Positions 8,446 through 16,779 of a DNA stretch of 64,000 bases are shown piece by piece (the stretch's first letter is position 1; each line of letters begins with the position of its first letter). The DNA lies in assembly GCF_029222925.1 (NCBI RefSeq), contig NZ_JARHUI010000001.1, forward strand, positions 248,986 through 312,985, written 5' to 3'. Origin of the DNA: Algoriphagus sp. CAU 1675. Its GTDB lineage: Bacteria > Bacteroidota > Bacteroidia > Cytophagales > Cyclobacteriaceae. The position numbers and the translations under genes were made by a program. The notes beneath the pieces are model-generated. The model was given only the letters and a program-made list of their open reading frames with translations. It searched no databases and had not been told where the DNA came from.

Positions 8446-8470
8446 GCTACTCCTTCCCACATATAATTCG

Positions 8471-8478
8471 TACCTTTG
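8471..8478 (+). promoter_or_regulatory. Candidate -7 box TACCTTTG for uvrA
   Basis: An exact TANNTTTG match 24 bases before the uvrA ATG. A TTG at 8444-8446 could be the -33 element, but the spacing (24 bases) is longer than the usual 19-21. Confidence 0.5.
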
Positions 8479-8502
8479 CCCTTTAAAATTGTCCCCTGAT
8501 TT

Positions 8503-11334
8503 ATGAGTCAATCCCCTGCTGCCCAGGAAGAATTTATAGAAATATTCGGAGCCAGAGAGCACAATCTCAAAAATCTGGACCTGAAAATACCTCGCAACAA
8601 TTTAGTGGTAGTAACCGGCCTAAGTGGAAGCGGTAAAAGCTCCTTGGCTTTTGACACCATCTATGCAGAAGGACAGCGCCGGTACATGGAAAGTTTTTCA
8701 GCCTATGTCCGTTCATTTTTGGGTGGGATGGAGCGGCCTGATGTTGACAAGATCAACGGGCTCTCCCCAGTAATTGCCATAGAGCAGAAAACCACATCCA
8801 AAAACCCCCGATCTACAGTAGGTACCGTCACTGAGATCTATGATTTCATGCGATTGCTTTTTGCCAGGGCAGGTGAAGCTTATTCCTATTTGACGGGAAA
8901 CAGAATGGTCCGACAGACAGAAGACCAGATTATCGAGCAGCTGTTTGCCAATTTTTCCGGAAAAAAACTCTACATCCTGGCTCCGGTGGTCAAAGGGCGA
9001 AAGGGACATTACCGGGAGCTTTTTGAGCAAATCCGAAAAATGGGCTTTTCCAAAGTCCGCGTGGATGGGGTGGTCATGGAAATGGTGCCCAAAATGCAGG
9101 TGGACCGGTATAAGATCCACGATATTGAAATAGTCATTGACCGCATTGTAGCGGACGAGTCCGATAGATTCCGTATTACCCAGTCTTTGAAATCTGCTTT
9201 GCAGCATGGCAAAGGGGTCATTATGATCCGGGAAGAGGCGGGGGAAATCCATCATTTTTCCAAGTACTTAATGGATCCCGAGACCGGGCTTTCCTATGAT
9301 GAGCCTGCTCCCAATACTTTTTCATTCAACAGCCCCTATGGAGCATGCCCTACCTGTAATGGACTTGGAGTAACCGAGGAAATCACCAAAGAAAGTATCA
9401 TTCCTGATCCCAGTTTGAGCATCACCCGTGGAGGAATTGCTCCTTTGGGAGAATATAGGGATATCTGGATTTTCAAGAAAATCGAAGCAATTCTCAAGCA
9501 TTACAAATGCAGCATGAGTATGCCGATCCGGGATCTACCTGAAAATGTGGTCGATGTGTTGTTGTATGGAGACAAGGTGGAGGTTGCTGTGGATTCAACC
9601 AAATACCCCGGGACCAAGTGGCATACTACCTTTGAGGGGATTGTCAATTTTCTTCAAAAGTATCAGGAAGGAAGTTCCGACAAGATCCAGGATTGGGTTT
9701 CGGAGTTTACTGTCACCCAGACCTGTCCGGACTGTCACGGATACCGTCTTAAGAAAGAAGCCCTTCATTTCAAGATTGCCGATAAGCATATCGGAGAATT
9801 GGCGATGATGGACATTCGGGTTTTGGGAGATTGGTTTGAGAATTTGGAAAGCAGGCTGAGTGAAAAGCAACAGCTCATTGCCCAGGAGGTTTTAAAAGAA
9901 ATCCGCAAGCGCATCGGTTTCCTGCTCGATATTGGTTTGGATTATCTGACACTCAACAGGCCGCTGAGAACCCTTTCCGGAGGAGAGGCTCAGCGAATCC
10001 GTCTTGCCACGCAGATCGGAACCCAGCTGGTAGGGGTATTGTACATTCTTGACGAACCGAGTATCGGCTTGCATCAGCGGGATAATGTCAAATTGATCAA
10101 GGCTCTACAAAGTCTCCGCGATCTTGGAAATTCAGTCTTGGTGGTGGAGCATGACAAAGACATGATGTTGGAGTCAGACTATATATTGGATATGGGGCCG
10201 GGAGCAGGGAGACACGGCGGACATGTGGTGGCATCCGGCACACCTCAGGAAGTGGTGAAGAAAGGCGGGGTCACGGCCAGTTATCTGAGCGGGAAACTTG
10301 GACTCCCCATTCCAGAAGTTCGCCGCAAAGGCAAAGGCAAGTCTTTAATTTTAAAAGGAGCTTCTGGAAATAACCTGAAAAATATCACCCTAAATATACC
10401 ATTGGGGACGCTTACCCTGATTACCGGGGTTTCGGGAAGCGGTAAAAGTACCCTGATTCATGAAACCCTGTATCCGATTCTCAATAGGGAGTTTTACAAG
10501 TCCAAAAAGGAACCCATGCCTTTTGGGAGTATTTCCGGTCTGGAGGAATTGGACAAGGTCATTGAAGTGGACCAATCTCCCATCGGAAGGACCCCAAGAT
10601 CCAATCCGGCGACTTATACAGGTGTGTTTTCAGATATTCGAGCCTTGTTTACAGAAATGCCGGAGGCCAAAATCAGAGGTTACAAACCAGGAAGGTTTTC
10701 ATTTAATGTAAAAGGAGGCAGGTGCGAGGACTGTGAAGGAGCAGGTATGAAGCTGATTGAAATGGATTTTCTTCCTGATGTGCACATTCCCTGTGAAACC
10801 TGTAAAGGTAAGCGCTACAACAGAGAGACCCTTGAAGTCAGGTTCAAAGGGAAGTCCATATCGGATGTACTTGAAATGACTGTGGAGCAAGCCGTGGAGT
10901 TTTTTGAAAACCAACCCAAAATTCTTCGGAAAATCAAAACCCTGAATGATGTGGGTCTAGGCTATATCACTTTGGGACAGCATGCCACCACCCTTTCCGG
11001 TGGGGAAGCCCAGCGCGTCAAATTGGCGACAGAGCTTTCCAAAAAGGACACAGGCAAGACTTTTTATATTCTGGATGAGCCCACCACAGGACTGCATTTT
11101 CAGGATATCGAATTGTTAATGAATGTACTTCAGCAACTGGTGGACAAGGGAAATACGGTATTGATTATCGAGCATAATCTAGACGTCATCAAAGTAGCTG
11201 ATTACGTGGTTGATTTGGGGCCGGAAGGAGGTAATAAGGGAGGGTCCATCGTGATCGAGGGGACACCGGAGGAGGTTGCGGCCGATCCGAAAAGTCATAC
11301 AGGAAAATTTCTCAAGCTGGAGTTAAATGCTTGA
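8503..11334 (+). CDS. uvrA: Excinuclease ABC subunit A
   Basis: UvrA of 943 residues, the damage-recognition ATPase of nucleotide excision repair; it works as a dimer with UvrB. Two ABC ATPase modules are visible. The first has Walker A 'GLSGSGKSS' near residue 40, followed by '[22 protein letters not shown]', and the second has 'GVSGSGKST' near residue 645. Signature motifs '[12 protein letters not shown]' and '[12 protein letters not shown]' and both '[11 protein letters not shown]' and '[11 protein letters not shown]' are present. Zinc-binding pairs 'CPTC', 'CPDC', 'CEDC' and 'CETC' are intact. Length is normal. A TANNTTTG box lies 24 bases upstream. It is the first gene of a plus-strand run, but the kinase downstream has its own promoter-like box. 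Confidence 0.98.
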   Translation: MSQSPAAQEEFIEIFGAREHNLKNLDLKIPRNNLVVVTGLSGSGKSSLAFDTIYAEGQRRYMESFSAYVRSFLGGMERPDVDKINGLSPVIAIEQKTTSKNPRSTVGTVTEIYDFMRLLFARAGEAYSYLTGNRMVRQTEDQIIEQLFANFSGKKLYILAPVVKGRKGHYRELFEQIRKMGFSKVRVDGVVMEMVPKMQVDRYKIHDIEIVIDRIVADESDRFRITQSLKSALQHGKGVIMIREEAGEIHHFSKYLMDPETGLSYDEPAPNTFSFNSPYGACPTCNGLGVTEEITKESIIPDPSLSITRGGIAPLGEYRDIWIFKKIEAILKHYKCSMSMPIRDLPENVVDVLLYGDKVEVAVDSTKYPGTKWHTTFEGIVNFLQKYQEGSSDKIQDWVSEFTVTQTCPDCHGYRLKKEALHFKIADKHIGELAMMDIRVLGDWFENLESRLSEKQQLIAQEVLKEIRKRIGFLLDIGLDYLTLNRPLRTLSGGEAQRIRLATQIGTQLVGVLYILDEPSIGLHQRDNVKLIKALQSLRDLGNSVLVVEHDKDMMLESDYILDMGPGAGRHGGHVVASGTPQEVVKKGGVTASYLSGKLGLPIPEVRRKGKGKSLILKGASGNNLKNITLNIPLGTLTLITGVSGSGKSTLIHETLYPILNREFYKSKKEPMPFGSISGLEELDKVIEVDQSPIGRTPRSNPATYTGVFSDIRALFTEMPEAKIRGYKPGRFSFNVKGGRCEDCEGAGMKLIEMDFLPDVHIPCETCKGKRYNRETLEVRFKGKSISDVLEMTVEQAVEFFENQPKILRKIKTLNDVGLGYITLGQHATTLSGGEAQRVKLATELSKKDTGKTFYILDEPTTGLHFQDIELLMNVLQQLVDKGNTVLIIEHNLDVIKVADYVVDLGPEGGNKGGSIVIEGTPEEVAADPKSHTGKFLKLELNA

Positions 11335-11399
11335 TTCAGGGGAAAATCAGGGCAATCTTCCTTTTATCACAATCCAAAATCTGGAGAGAGGCGCTTATT

Positions 11400-11407
11400 T
11401 ATCTTTG
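11400..11407 (+). promoter_or_regulatory. Candidate -7 box TATCTTTG before the LytS-type kinase
   Basis: An exact TANNTTTG match that ends only seven bases before the kinase ATG. If active, transcription would begin at or next to the start codon, giving a leaderless or near-leaderless mRNA. Confidence 0.4.
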
Positions 11408-11414
11408 CCATGCA

Positions 11415-12470
11415 ATGAATAGGATCAGGTTATATTGGTTGCTACAGATCATCGGGTGGGGAGGTATTGCATTAGTAAATATTTTCTTTGCATCCCTGTC
11501 CCCTAGAGGGATTGCTTCTGTACAGGTGTGGGCATTTGTTGTCCTGGCCCTGTTTTATATTTTTTCCACACATTTCCTGAGATACATAGTCAAGACGTTT
11601 GATTGGTTCAAACTGGAAATCCCCCAATTGATTTTCCATTCAATTCTGGCCATGTTGGCCCTGAGCTTTGTCAATGTGGCCGCTCAGATTCTGATCAACA
11701 TTGCCTTTGGCACCCTGAATCCGGAAGAGGATTTCAAGATTCTGGTGATTCTGGTCAATCTTTTCGTGGCATTTCTGTTTTATGCCATGTGGTTTATGTT
11801 GTATTTCCTTTTCCATTTTCTGGACAACTACAACACCTCCCTGAAATATGAGGCTAAAATCAATCAGATTCGATTGAATCACCTGAAAAGCCAACTCAAC
11901 CCCCATTTTATTTTCAATGCGCTGAACAGCGTGAGAGCCTTGGTGGATGAGGATCCTACCAAAGCGAAAAGTGCTATCACAAGAATTTCGAATATCCTGA
12001 GGTTTTCCCTGATGATGGATAAAAAACAGACCATTGAATTTGCGGATGAACTCAATACGGTCAAGGATTACTTGGCATTGGAATCTATTCGCTTTGAGGA
12101 GCGTTTGCAAATAGTATATCAAATTGAGGACGAGGCCTATAGCTACAAGATTCCCCCAATGATGCTGCAGACTATTGTAGAAAATGCAATCAAACATGGG
12201 ATTTCAAATCTGGTAAAAGGCGGTCTTATAGAAATCAAGTGTAGGGAGGGATTGGAGGATGATCTGTATATTCAGGTGAAAAACAGTGGTCAGCTGCTCA
12301 CTCCTCCCAGCCTAAAGACCAATTCCGACGGGGGACATGGTCTGAGCAATACGGTACAAAGACTTAAACTGATTTATGGAGATAGGGCGAGCTTCCGTAT
12401 CTTCAATTCGGGGAATCAGTTTGTGATCACGGAAATAAAAATCCCGAAACAAAGAGTTACTTTAGACTAA
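11415..12470 (+). CDS. LytS/YehU-type sensor histidine kinase
   Basis: A 351-residue membrane histidine kinase of the His_kinase (LytS/YehU) family. The N-terminal half has about four hydrophobic segments ('LYWLLQIIGWGGIALVNIFF', 'VWAFVVLALFYIFS', 'LIFHSILAMLALSFVNVAAQ', 'ILVNLFVAFLFYAMWFMLYF'). The phosphoacceptor box follows as 'LKSQLNPHFIFNALNSVRAL', then the ATPase motifs 'MMLQTIVENAIKHGIS' and 'GGHGLSNTVQRLKLIYG'. The ATG at 11415 is preferred because homologues start with a short Met-Asn-Arg stretch before the first helix. It is followed eight bases later by a LytTR response regulator, its likely partner. There is no recognisable extracellular sensor domain, so the signal is probably sensed in or near the membrane. 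Confidence 0.93.
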   Translation: MNRIRLYWLLQIIGWGGIALVNIFFASLSPRGIASVQVWAFVVLALFYIFSTHFLRYIVKTFDWFKLEIPQLIFHSILAMLALSFVNVAAQILINIAFGTLNPEEDFKILVILVNLFVAFLFYAMWFMLYFLFHFLDNYNTSLKYEAKINQIRLNHLKSQLNPHFIFNALNSVRALVDEDPTKAKSAITRISNILRFSLMMDKKQTIEFADELNTVKDYLALESIRFEERLQIVYQIEDEAYSYKIPPMMLQTIVENAIKHGISNLVKGGLIEIKCREGLEDDLYIQVKNSGQLLTPPSLKTNSDGGHGLSNTVQRLKLIYGDRASFRIFNSGNQFVITEIKIPKQRVTLD

Positions 12471-12478
12471 CAAACTAA

Positions 12479-13219
12479 ATGAAAATGCGAGCCATTGTAA
12501 TTGATGATGAAAGACTGGCCCGAAAGGAGCTGATCAACCTGTTAAATCAACTTGAAAGTGTGGAAGTAGTTGGCGAGGCGGTCAATGTGGAAGATGCGAA
12601 GGAGAAAATAGACCAACTCAATCCCGATGTCATATTCCTGGATATTCAGATGCCTGAAAAAACAGGTTTTGACCTCTTGGAAGAGTTGGACAATGTGCCT
12701 CATGTGATCTTTACTACTGCATATGATGAATATGCCCTGAAAGCTTTTCAGGTGAATGCGTTGGACTATTTGCTCAAGCCAATTGAGCCAAAAAGACTGG
12801 AGGAAGCCATCAATAAACTTTCAGGAAAGATCGATTCCAACAGAAAGAAGGAAGAGGAATCCAGTACTTTCAACAACAAAAAACTGACCCTTGACGACCA
12901 GGTTTTTGTCAAAGACGGGGACCGATGCTGGTTTGTCAGACTGTCCAATGTCCGTCTTTTTGAATCGGACGGCAACTACATCAAGGTTTATTTTGACAAC
13001 TTTAAACCCATGATCCACAAATCATTGAATGCTTTGGACGAAAGATTGGACGAAAAATCCTTCTTCCGTGCCAGTCGGAAGCATATCATTAATTTAGGTT
13101 GGGTGGAGGCTATTGAGCCTTGGTTCAACGGTGGATTGGTCGTGACACTGAAGGGTGGAGATAGAATTGAAGTCAGCAGAAGGCAGGCTGCCCGCTTCAA
13201 GGAAATGATGAGCCTTTAA
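12479..13219 (+). CDS. LytTR-family response regulator
   Basis: A 246-residue regulator with an N-terminal receiver domain (acidic pocket 'IDDE', phosphoacceptor Asp in 'IFLDIQMPEKTGFDLL' near residue 56, Thr in 'IFTTAYDEYALKAF', Lys in 'LLKPIEP') and a C-terminal LytTR DNA-binding domain ('VFVKDGDRCWFVRLSNVRLF', 'ASRKHIINLGWVEAIEPWF', 'VSRRQAARFKEMM'). It directly follows the LytS-type kinase, as in the canonical LytS/LytR arrangement. A second in-frame ATG two codons downstream could also be used. Target genes cannot be told from the sequence. Confidence 0.95.
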   Translation: MKMRAIVIDDERLARKELINLLNQLESVEVVGEAVNVEDAKEKIDQLNPDVIFLDIQMPEKTGFDLLEELDNVPHVIFTTAYDEYALKAFQVNALDYLLKPIEPKRLEEAINKLSGKIDSNRKKEEESSTFNNKKLTLDDQVFVKDGDRCWFVRLSNVRLFESDGNYIKVYFDNFKPMIHKSLNALDERLDEKSFFRASRKHIINLGWVEAIEPWFNGGLVVTLKGGDRIEVSRRQAARFKEMMSL

Positions 13220-13342
13220 ATTTCATAGACAAAAAAAAGCATTTGATTTTCCGAATTAAATTCTGTTATTAGTGGAAGATTGGAGTTGATCCAACTGAAA
13301 AGGTATAATACTTCCACTAAAACGCATGATCTGCTACTAGCA

Positions 13343-14098
13343 ATGAAAGACGAGCGGATATTAATCGTCGAGGACGATATCAGCATTGCAGAAAACATTC
13401 AGGAAATTCTTGAGCTATTGGGTTATGTCAATATTGACGTGGCCAATTCTGCCAATCAGTGTATCAAGGTGATCAAAAAATATCGCCCTGACCTGATTTT
13501 TATGGACATCAAACTCAAAGGGGACAAGGACGGGATCGAGCTTGGAGAAATCGTCAAGCAAATGGTCGATGCCCCACTTGTGTTTGTGACTTCCTACTCC
13601 GACCCAACGATCATTGAGCGGGCAAAAAGAATCTCTCCCGCGGGCTTCATCGTGAAGCCATTCAACACCAATGACATCCACGCCATTGTTGAGATTGTCC
13701 TGTACAACAAGAGGACAAAGCCACCTTTGGAAGCTGCAGTGGTGAAAGGAGGCAGCGAAAGCCCGTATTTGGTCACGGATGCGGTGTTCATCAAAGCCGA
13801 CAATGCTTTTGAACGGGTGCAATACGAGGACATCTATTATGTGGAGGCCAATGGAAACATGGTCACCATTTTCACCAAAAACCGGGATTACAGTATCCGA
13901 AAGTCCATGAAGGAAATTGAGGAAATCCTCCCTTCACAGTTTTTCCTGAGAGTACAGAAATCCTTCATTGTCCACCTTGGACAGATTGAAAGCTTCAATA
14001 CCAAGGAAATTACCTTGAAAAGGGGAGCGGTGGTTCAGGTCGGAAGACAGTATTACAACAGCTTCCTGGCCAAATTGAACACCATTACTGAAAGTTGA
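13343..14098 (+). CDS. Second LytTR response regulator
   Basis: A 251-residue protein with the same domain order as the previous gene: a receiver ('ILIVEDDISIAENIQEILEL', Asp in 'LIFMDIKLKGDKDGIEL', Lys in 'GFIVKPFN') and LytTR ('IKADNAFERVQYEDIYYVEA', 'FLRVQKSFIVHLGQIESFN', 'VQVGRQYYNSFL'). The receiver is more CheY-like and diverges clearly from the neighbour, so this is not a recent tandem copy. Start taken at the ATG at 13343; the upstream in-frame TTG at 13280 has no support. It lies 123 bases after the first regulator, so it may have its own promoter and serve another kinase. Confidence 0.92.
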   Translation: MKDERILIVEDDISIAENIQEILELLGYVNIDVANSANQCIKVIKKYRPDLIFMDIKLKGDKDGIELGEIVKQMVDAPLVFVTSYSDPTIIERAKRISPAGFIVKPFNTNDIHAIVEIVLYNKRTKPPLEAAVVKGGSESPYLVTDAVFIKADNAFERVQYEDIYYVEANGNMVTIFTKNRDYSIRKSMKEIEEILPSQFFLRVQKSFIVHLGQIESFNTKEITLKRGAVVQVGRQYYNSFLAKLNTITES

Positions 14099-14135
14099 TT
14101 GATCAGGGATTCCCAATTGGTGCATATTAAAAGAA

Positions 14136-14160
14136 AAAGGCGGGCAAAACCCGCCTCTTT
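14136..14160. terminator. Terminator between convergent genes
   Basis: The arms GGCGGG (14139-14144) and CCCGCC (14150-14155) enclose a CAAAA loop. On the minus strand the hairpin is followed by TTTTTCTTTT, so it mainly ends the small minus-strand gene at 14205; on the plus strand it may also stop transcription of the LytTR regulator. Confidence 0.75.
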
Positions 14161-14204
14161 AGCTTAACCAAACAATCAACCAAATTAACCCTTACGAGTT
14201 TTTC

Positions 14205-14453
14205 TTAAGAATGTTGAGCCTCGGACTTCCTTTCAAAAGGGGATTCCGGGGCTTTGATTTTTTTATGATCAGAGAACATCATCTCTGCACCTGATGCTTT
14301 GCCGATTGGAGTAATAGTTGGTTCAGAATATTCAAATCGGGCAGTTTGCTGTGCAAGACTGGATTCAACTTTTGCTTTCCATACAATGGTAAGTGCCATA
14401 AGGAATCCCAGTGCCGCACAGACATTTTTTTGGGAAAAGATTAGCGTTTTCAT
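14205..14453 (-). CDS. Small single-pass protein, function unknown
   Basis: An 82-residue product starting MKTLIFSQKNVCAALGFLMA; the ATG at 14453 is preferred because it places a hydrophobic segment (residues 10-24) at the N-terminus. The rest is polar ('ARFEYSEPTITPIGKASGAE', 'HKKIKAPESPFERKSEAQHS'). It looks like a membrane-anchored or exported small protein. I recognise no family. Supporting it as a gene are a good start context and a terminator oriented for it at 14136-14160. It shares no operon with the regulators, which are on the other strand. Confidence 0.5.
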   Translation of the reverse strand: MKTLIFSQKNVCAALGFLMALTIVWKAKVESSLAQQTARFEYSEPTITPIGKASGAEMMFSDHKKIKAPESPFERKSEAQHS

Positions 14454-14825
14454 GGCAATAAGAGTTGGTTTAATTTTGTATACCTCCCTATATGCCAAAA
14501 AGTGACCCAAACTTAAAAAGCCCCTCTATTTGCTTGTTTTAGCACTTTTGTGCTTTATGTCCTGTACGAAAGCGTACACCACTTCCCCAGCTACGGACAA
14601 AAAACCGAACATTATTTGGTTACAGATTATTGTCCTTTTTTGAAAAATTAAGAAATCAGGAACCTGTCCGACTGGATAGCAAGGAAATACTCTTCACTCG
14701 TTCTTTAAGAAAAGAGTATTCAAAGCCCCAACCCTACTTAGAAAACCCCGTTTCCAAAAAAACTGATTTGGTTCACCCCTTTTTGAAAGGTGTACCATAT
14801 ACTAATACCAACTTAAAAATTAAAT
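14454..14825. other. 372-base intergenic stretch with a TGTACG...CGTACA dyad
   Basis: This lies between two divergent genes. I see no convincing gene: the frame at 14630-14845 starts with TTG and has no recognisable features. The main signal is the inverted repeat at 14563-14578, with a second small one at 14541-14554 (AGCAC/GTGCT). Confidence 0.5.
14563..14578. promoter_or_regulatory. Inverted repeat TGTACG-N4-CGTACA
   Basis: A perfect 6-base-arm dyad, TGTACGAAAGCGTACA, in the divergent region between the small protein (14453) and the isomerase-like gene (14826). The form suits a dimeric transcription factor. The cognate protein is unknown. Confidence 0.45.
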
Positions 14826-15170
14826 ATGCCGCATTTCGTTATTGACTGTTCCAAAAGTATCCTCCAACAAGAGACTCCTGAAAAGATAATTCAGAAAGTA
14901 TATGATACAGCCGAATCCACTCAGCTTTTTGACAAAGGGGATATTAAGGTTAGAATTAACCCTTTTGAATATTTTACTATTGGAAACTCACAAGAGGATT
15001 TCATCCACATTTTTGCCAATATAATGGAGGGAAGGAGTATCGCTCAGAAAAAGAATCTCTCGGAAAGGATTGTAAGTGAGCTGAAGCTTATGTTTCCTGA
15101 GGTTCCGATTATCTCCATTAATATCAGGGACTTTGAACAAGCAACCTATTGCAACAAATCCATGGTTTAA
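14826..15170 (+). CDS. 5-carboxymethyl-2-hydroxymuconate isomerase-like protein
   Basis: A 114-residue protein of the CHMI (HpaF-type) tautomerase family. It starts MPHFVIDCSKSIL, and Pro2, exposed after Met removal, is the expected catalytic base of the tautomerase superfamily. 'VRINPFEYFTIGN', 'FIHIFANIMEGRSIAQKKNL' and 'SINIRDFEQATYCNKSMV' match the family pattern. In homoprotocatechuate degradation this enzyme isomerises 5-carboxymethyl-2-hydroxymuconate, but no other gene of that pathway is nearby, so the real substrate may differ. It is followed by a strong bidirectional terminator. Confidence 0.85.
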   Translation: MPHFVIDCSKSILQQETPEKIIQKVYDTAESTQLFDKGDIKVRINPFEYFTIGNSQEDFIHIFANIMEGRSIAQKKNLSERIVSELKLMFPEVPIISINIRDFEQATYCNKSMV

Positions 15171-15200
15171 CTTGGATTAGGTTAATTAAAAACAAAGAAA

Positions 15201-15234
15201 AAAGTGCAGCTCTTGGGCTGCACTTTTCATTTTT
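15201..15234. terminator. Bidirectional terminator
   Basis: Ten-base perfect arms AAAGTGCAGC (15201-15210) and GCTGCACTTT (15217-15226) with a six-base loop, and T-runs on both strands. It separates the convergent isomerase and PhoH genes. Confidence 0.88.
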
Positions 15235-15250
15235 TTAAAAGCTTCCGCAA

Positions 15251-16597
15251 TTACAATAACTCATTGGCCAAGTTTGCGAGCTCAGATCGCTCGCCTTTTT
15301 CCAACTTGATATGGGTGTATAGCGGGTGGTCTTTCACCCGATCGATCAAATAAGACAAACCATTGGACTGAGAATCCAAATAAGGTGTATCGATCTGATG
15401 CACATCTCCGGTGAACACAATTTTGGTGTTTTCCCCGGCACGCGAGATGATCGTCTTGATTTCATGGGGGGTAAGGTTTTGGGCCTCGTCCACGATAAAG
15501 AAAATATTGGAAAGAGATCGTCCACGGATATAAGCCAGAGGCTGGATCACCAGCTTTTCGGTATTGACCAACTCGGTGATTTTCTGGAATTCCTTGTCTG
15601 TCTCCTTATACTGGTTTTGGATAAATTTAAGGTTGTCCCAAAGTGGTTCCATGTAGGGGTTGAGCTTGGATTTGATATCTCCGGGCAAGTAACCAATATC
15701 TTTGTTGGATAGGGGCACGATGGGCCTCGCCAGAAAGATTTGCTTGTAATCCCTTCGCTGTTCCAAGGCTCCAGCCAAAGCGAGAAGAGTTTTCCCAGTA
15801 CCTGCCACACCCTGTATGGATACCAACTTGATATTGGGGTTGGTAATGGCGTGCATGGCAAAGGTCTGCTCCGCATTTTTTGGTTTGATATTGTAGGCCA
15901 GCTTTTTGTCCACGCGCTCCAGTATATTTTCTTCGGGGTTAAAGAAAGCCAGTACCGAATGCTTGTCACTCTTGAGAATGTAATAAGCATTGGCTTTGCG
16001 CTTTCGTGTACCCAATACGGATTTGGCATCGATGTATCCTGACTCATAGAGTTTGTTGATGGCATCAGGGCTTACATCATCCAGAATGTATTTTCCGGTG
16101 TTTTCAAGTTCATCTATGTTCTTGATCTTACCGGTTTCATAGTCTTCTGCCAGGATTTCGAGGGATTTGGCTTTGAGCCGGAGGTTGATGTCCTTGCTGA
16201 CCAAAATGACCTTTCGGTTGAGTTCATGCTGCTTGAGGTAAAGTGCGGCATTGAGGATTTTATGGTCGTTTTTTTCCTCCCCGAAAATGATATTGGCGTT
16301 TACCTTGTTTTCGGGGTTCATCAACACCTTGAAGTTTCCCTTGCTTTTCCCGTTGAGTGGAGTCCACTCGTGGATCATCTGGTCCTTGGACAGATTGTCC
16401 AACAAACGGATAAATTCCCGGGCTTCGAAATTCTTGGTATCGTTGCCTTTTTTGAACTGATCCAGCTCTTCCAATACGGTTATTGGTATCACTACATCGT
16501 GTTCGGCAAAATTCATGATGGAATTGTGCGCATAGAGGATTACGGATGTATCCAGCACAAAAATTTTCCGATCTTTTTCGGCTTTGGCTCTAGGCAT
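15251..16597 (-). CDS. PhoH-family ATPase with N-terminal PIN domain
   Basis: A 448-residue PIN-PhoH fusion. The PIN nuclease domain is at residues 10-150 (acidic residues in 'IFVLDTSVILYAH', 'IPITVLEELDQFKKGND', 'ILVSKDINLRLKAK'). The PhoH P-loop ATPase domain follows, with Walker A 'GVAGTGKTLLAL' near residue 265 and Walker B 'FFIVDEAQNLTPHEIKTII', then 'KIVFTGDVHQID'. This architecture (YlaK-type, also called PhoH2/PhoAT) has been linked to RNA unwinding and cleavage. The gene stands alone between terminators, so no partner is suggested. Length is normal for the family. Confidence 0.95.
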   Translation of the reverse strand: MPRAKAEKDRKIFVLDTSVILYAHNSIMNFAEHDVVIPITVLEELDQFKKGNDTKNFEAREFIRLLDNLSKDQMIHEWTPLNGKSKGNFKVLMNPENKVNANIIFGEEKNDHKILNAALYLKQHELNRKVILVSKDINLRLKAKSLEILAEDYETGKIKNIDELENTGKYILDDVSPDAINKLYESGYIDAKSVLGTRKRKANAYYILKSDKHSVLAFFNPEENILERVDKKLAYNIKPKNAEQTFAMHAITNPNIKLVSIQGVAGTGKTLLALAGALEQRRDYKQIFLARPIVPLSNKDIGYLPGDIKSKLNPYMEPLWDNLKFIQNQYKETDKEFQKITELVNTEKLVIQPLAYIRGRSLSNIFFIVDEAQNLTPHEIKTIISRAGENTKIVFTGDVHQIDTPYLDSQSNGLSYLIDRVKDHPLYTHIKLEKGERSELANLANELL

Positions 16598-16727
16598 GTG
16601 CAGGCTTGGTGTTAAAGTGTGGCGTTGATATAATTTAAAAAATTATCAAGTCGATTTCCTATGAATTGCCAATAAATTATGATTAATAAAAAGGTTAAAT
16701 TCTCTATACACTTGAAAGTCAACCCAA

Positions 16728-16765
16728 TAAAAAAGGGTGAAGACCTGTCCTCCACCCTTTTTAAA
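16728..16765 (-). terminator. Terminator of the SNF2 helicase gene
   Basis: Ten-base arms AAAAAGGGTG (16730-16739) and CACCCTTTTT (16753-16762) with a T-run on the minus strand, just past the helicase stop codon. Confidence 0.85.
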
Positions 16766-16779
16766 TCCTTGAAGGACTT

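Larger units (their letters stand above)
7756..8502. other. 747-base gene-free stretch with several palindromes
   Basis: No open frame here looks like a gene. The stretch contains a perfect inverted repeat at 7978-8001 (11-base arms), a 7-base-arm repeat at 8012-8028 (GGGAATT/AATTCCC), another at 8138-8157 (CCATGGG/CCCATGG), the second copy of the direct repeat (8351-8445) and the probable uvrA promoter. It may hold remnants of inserted elements next to the IS1595 transposase. Confidence 0.6.

Noticed and set aside
12479..14098. Recent tandem duplication of LytTR regulators
   Set aside because: The receivers and LytTR domains differ strongly, so these are separate regulators that happen to be adjacent.
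14630..14845. 71-codon open frame before the isomerase gene
   Set aside because: It starts with TTG, has no signal or domain, overlaps the true start of the next gene in another frame and lies in a promoter-like region.
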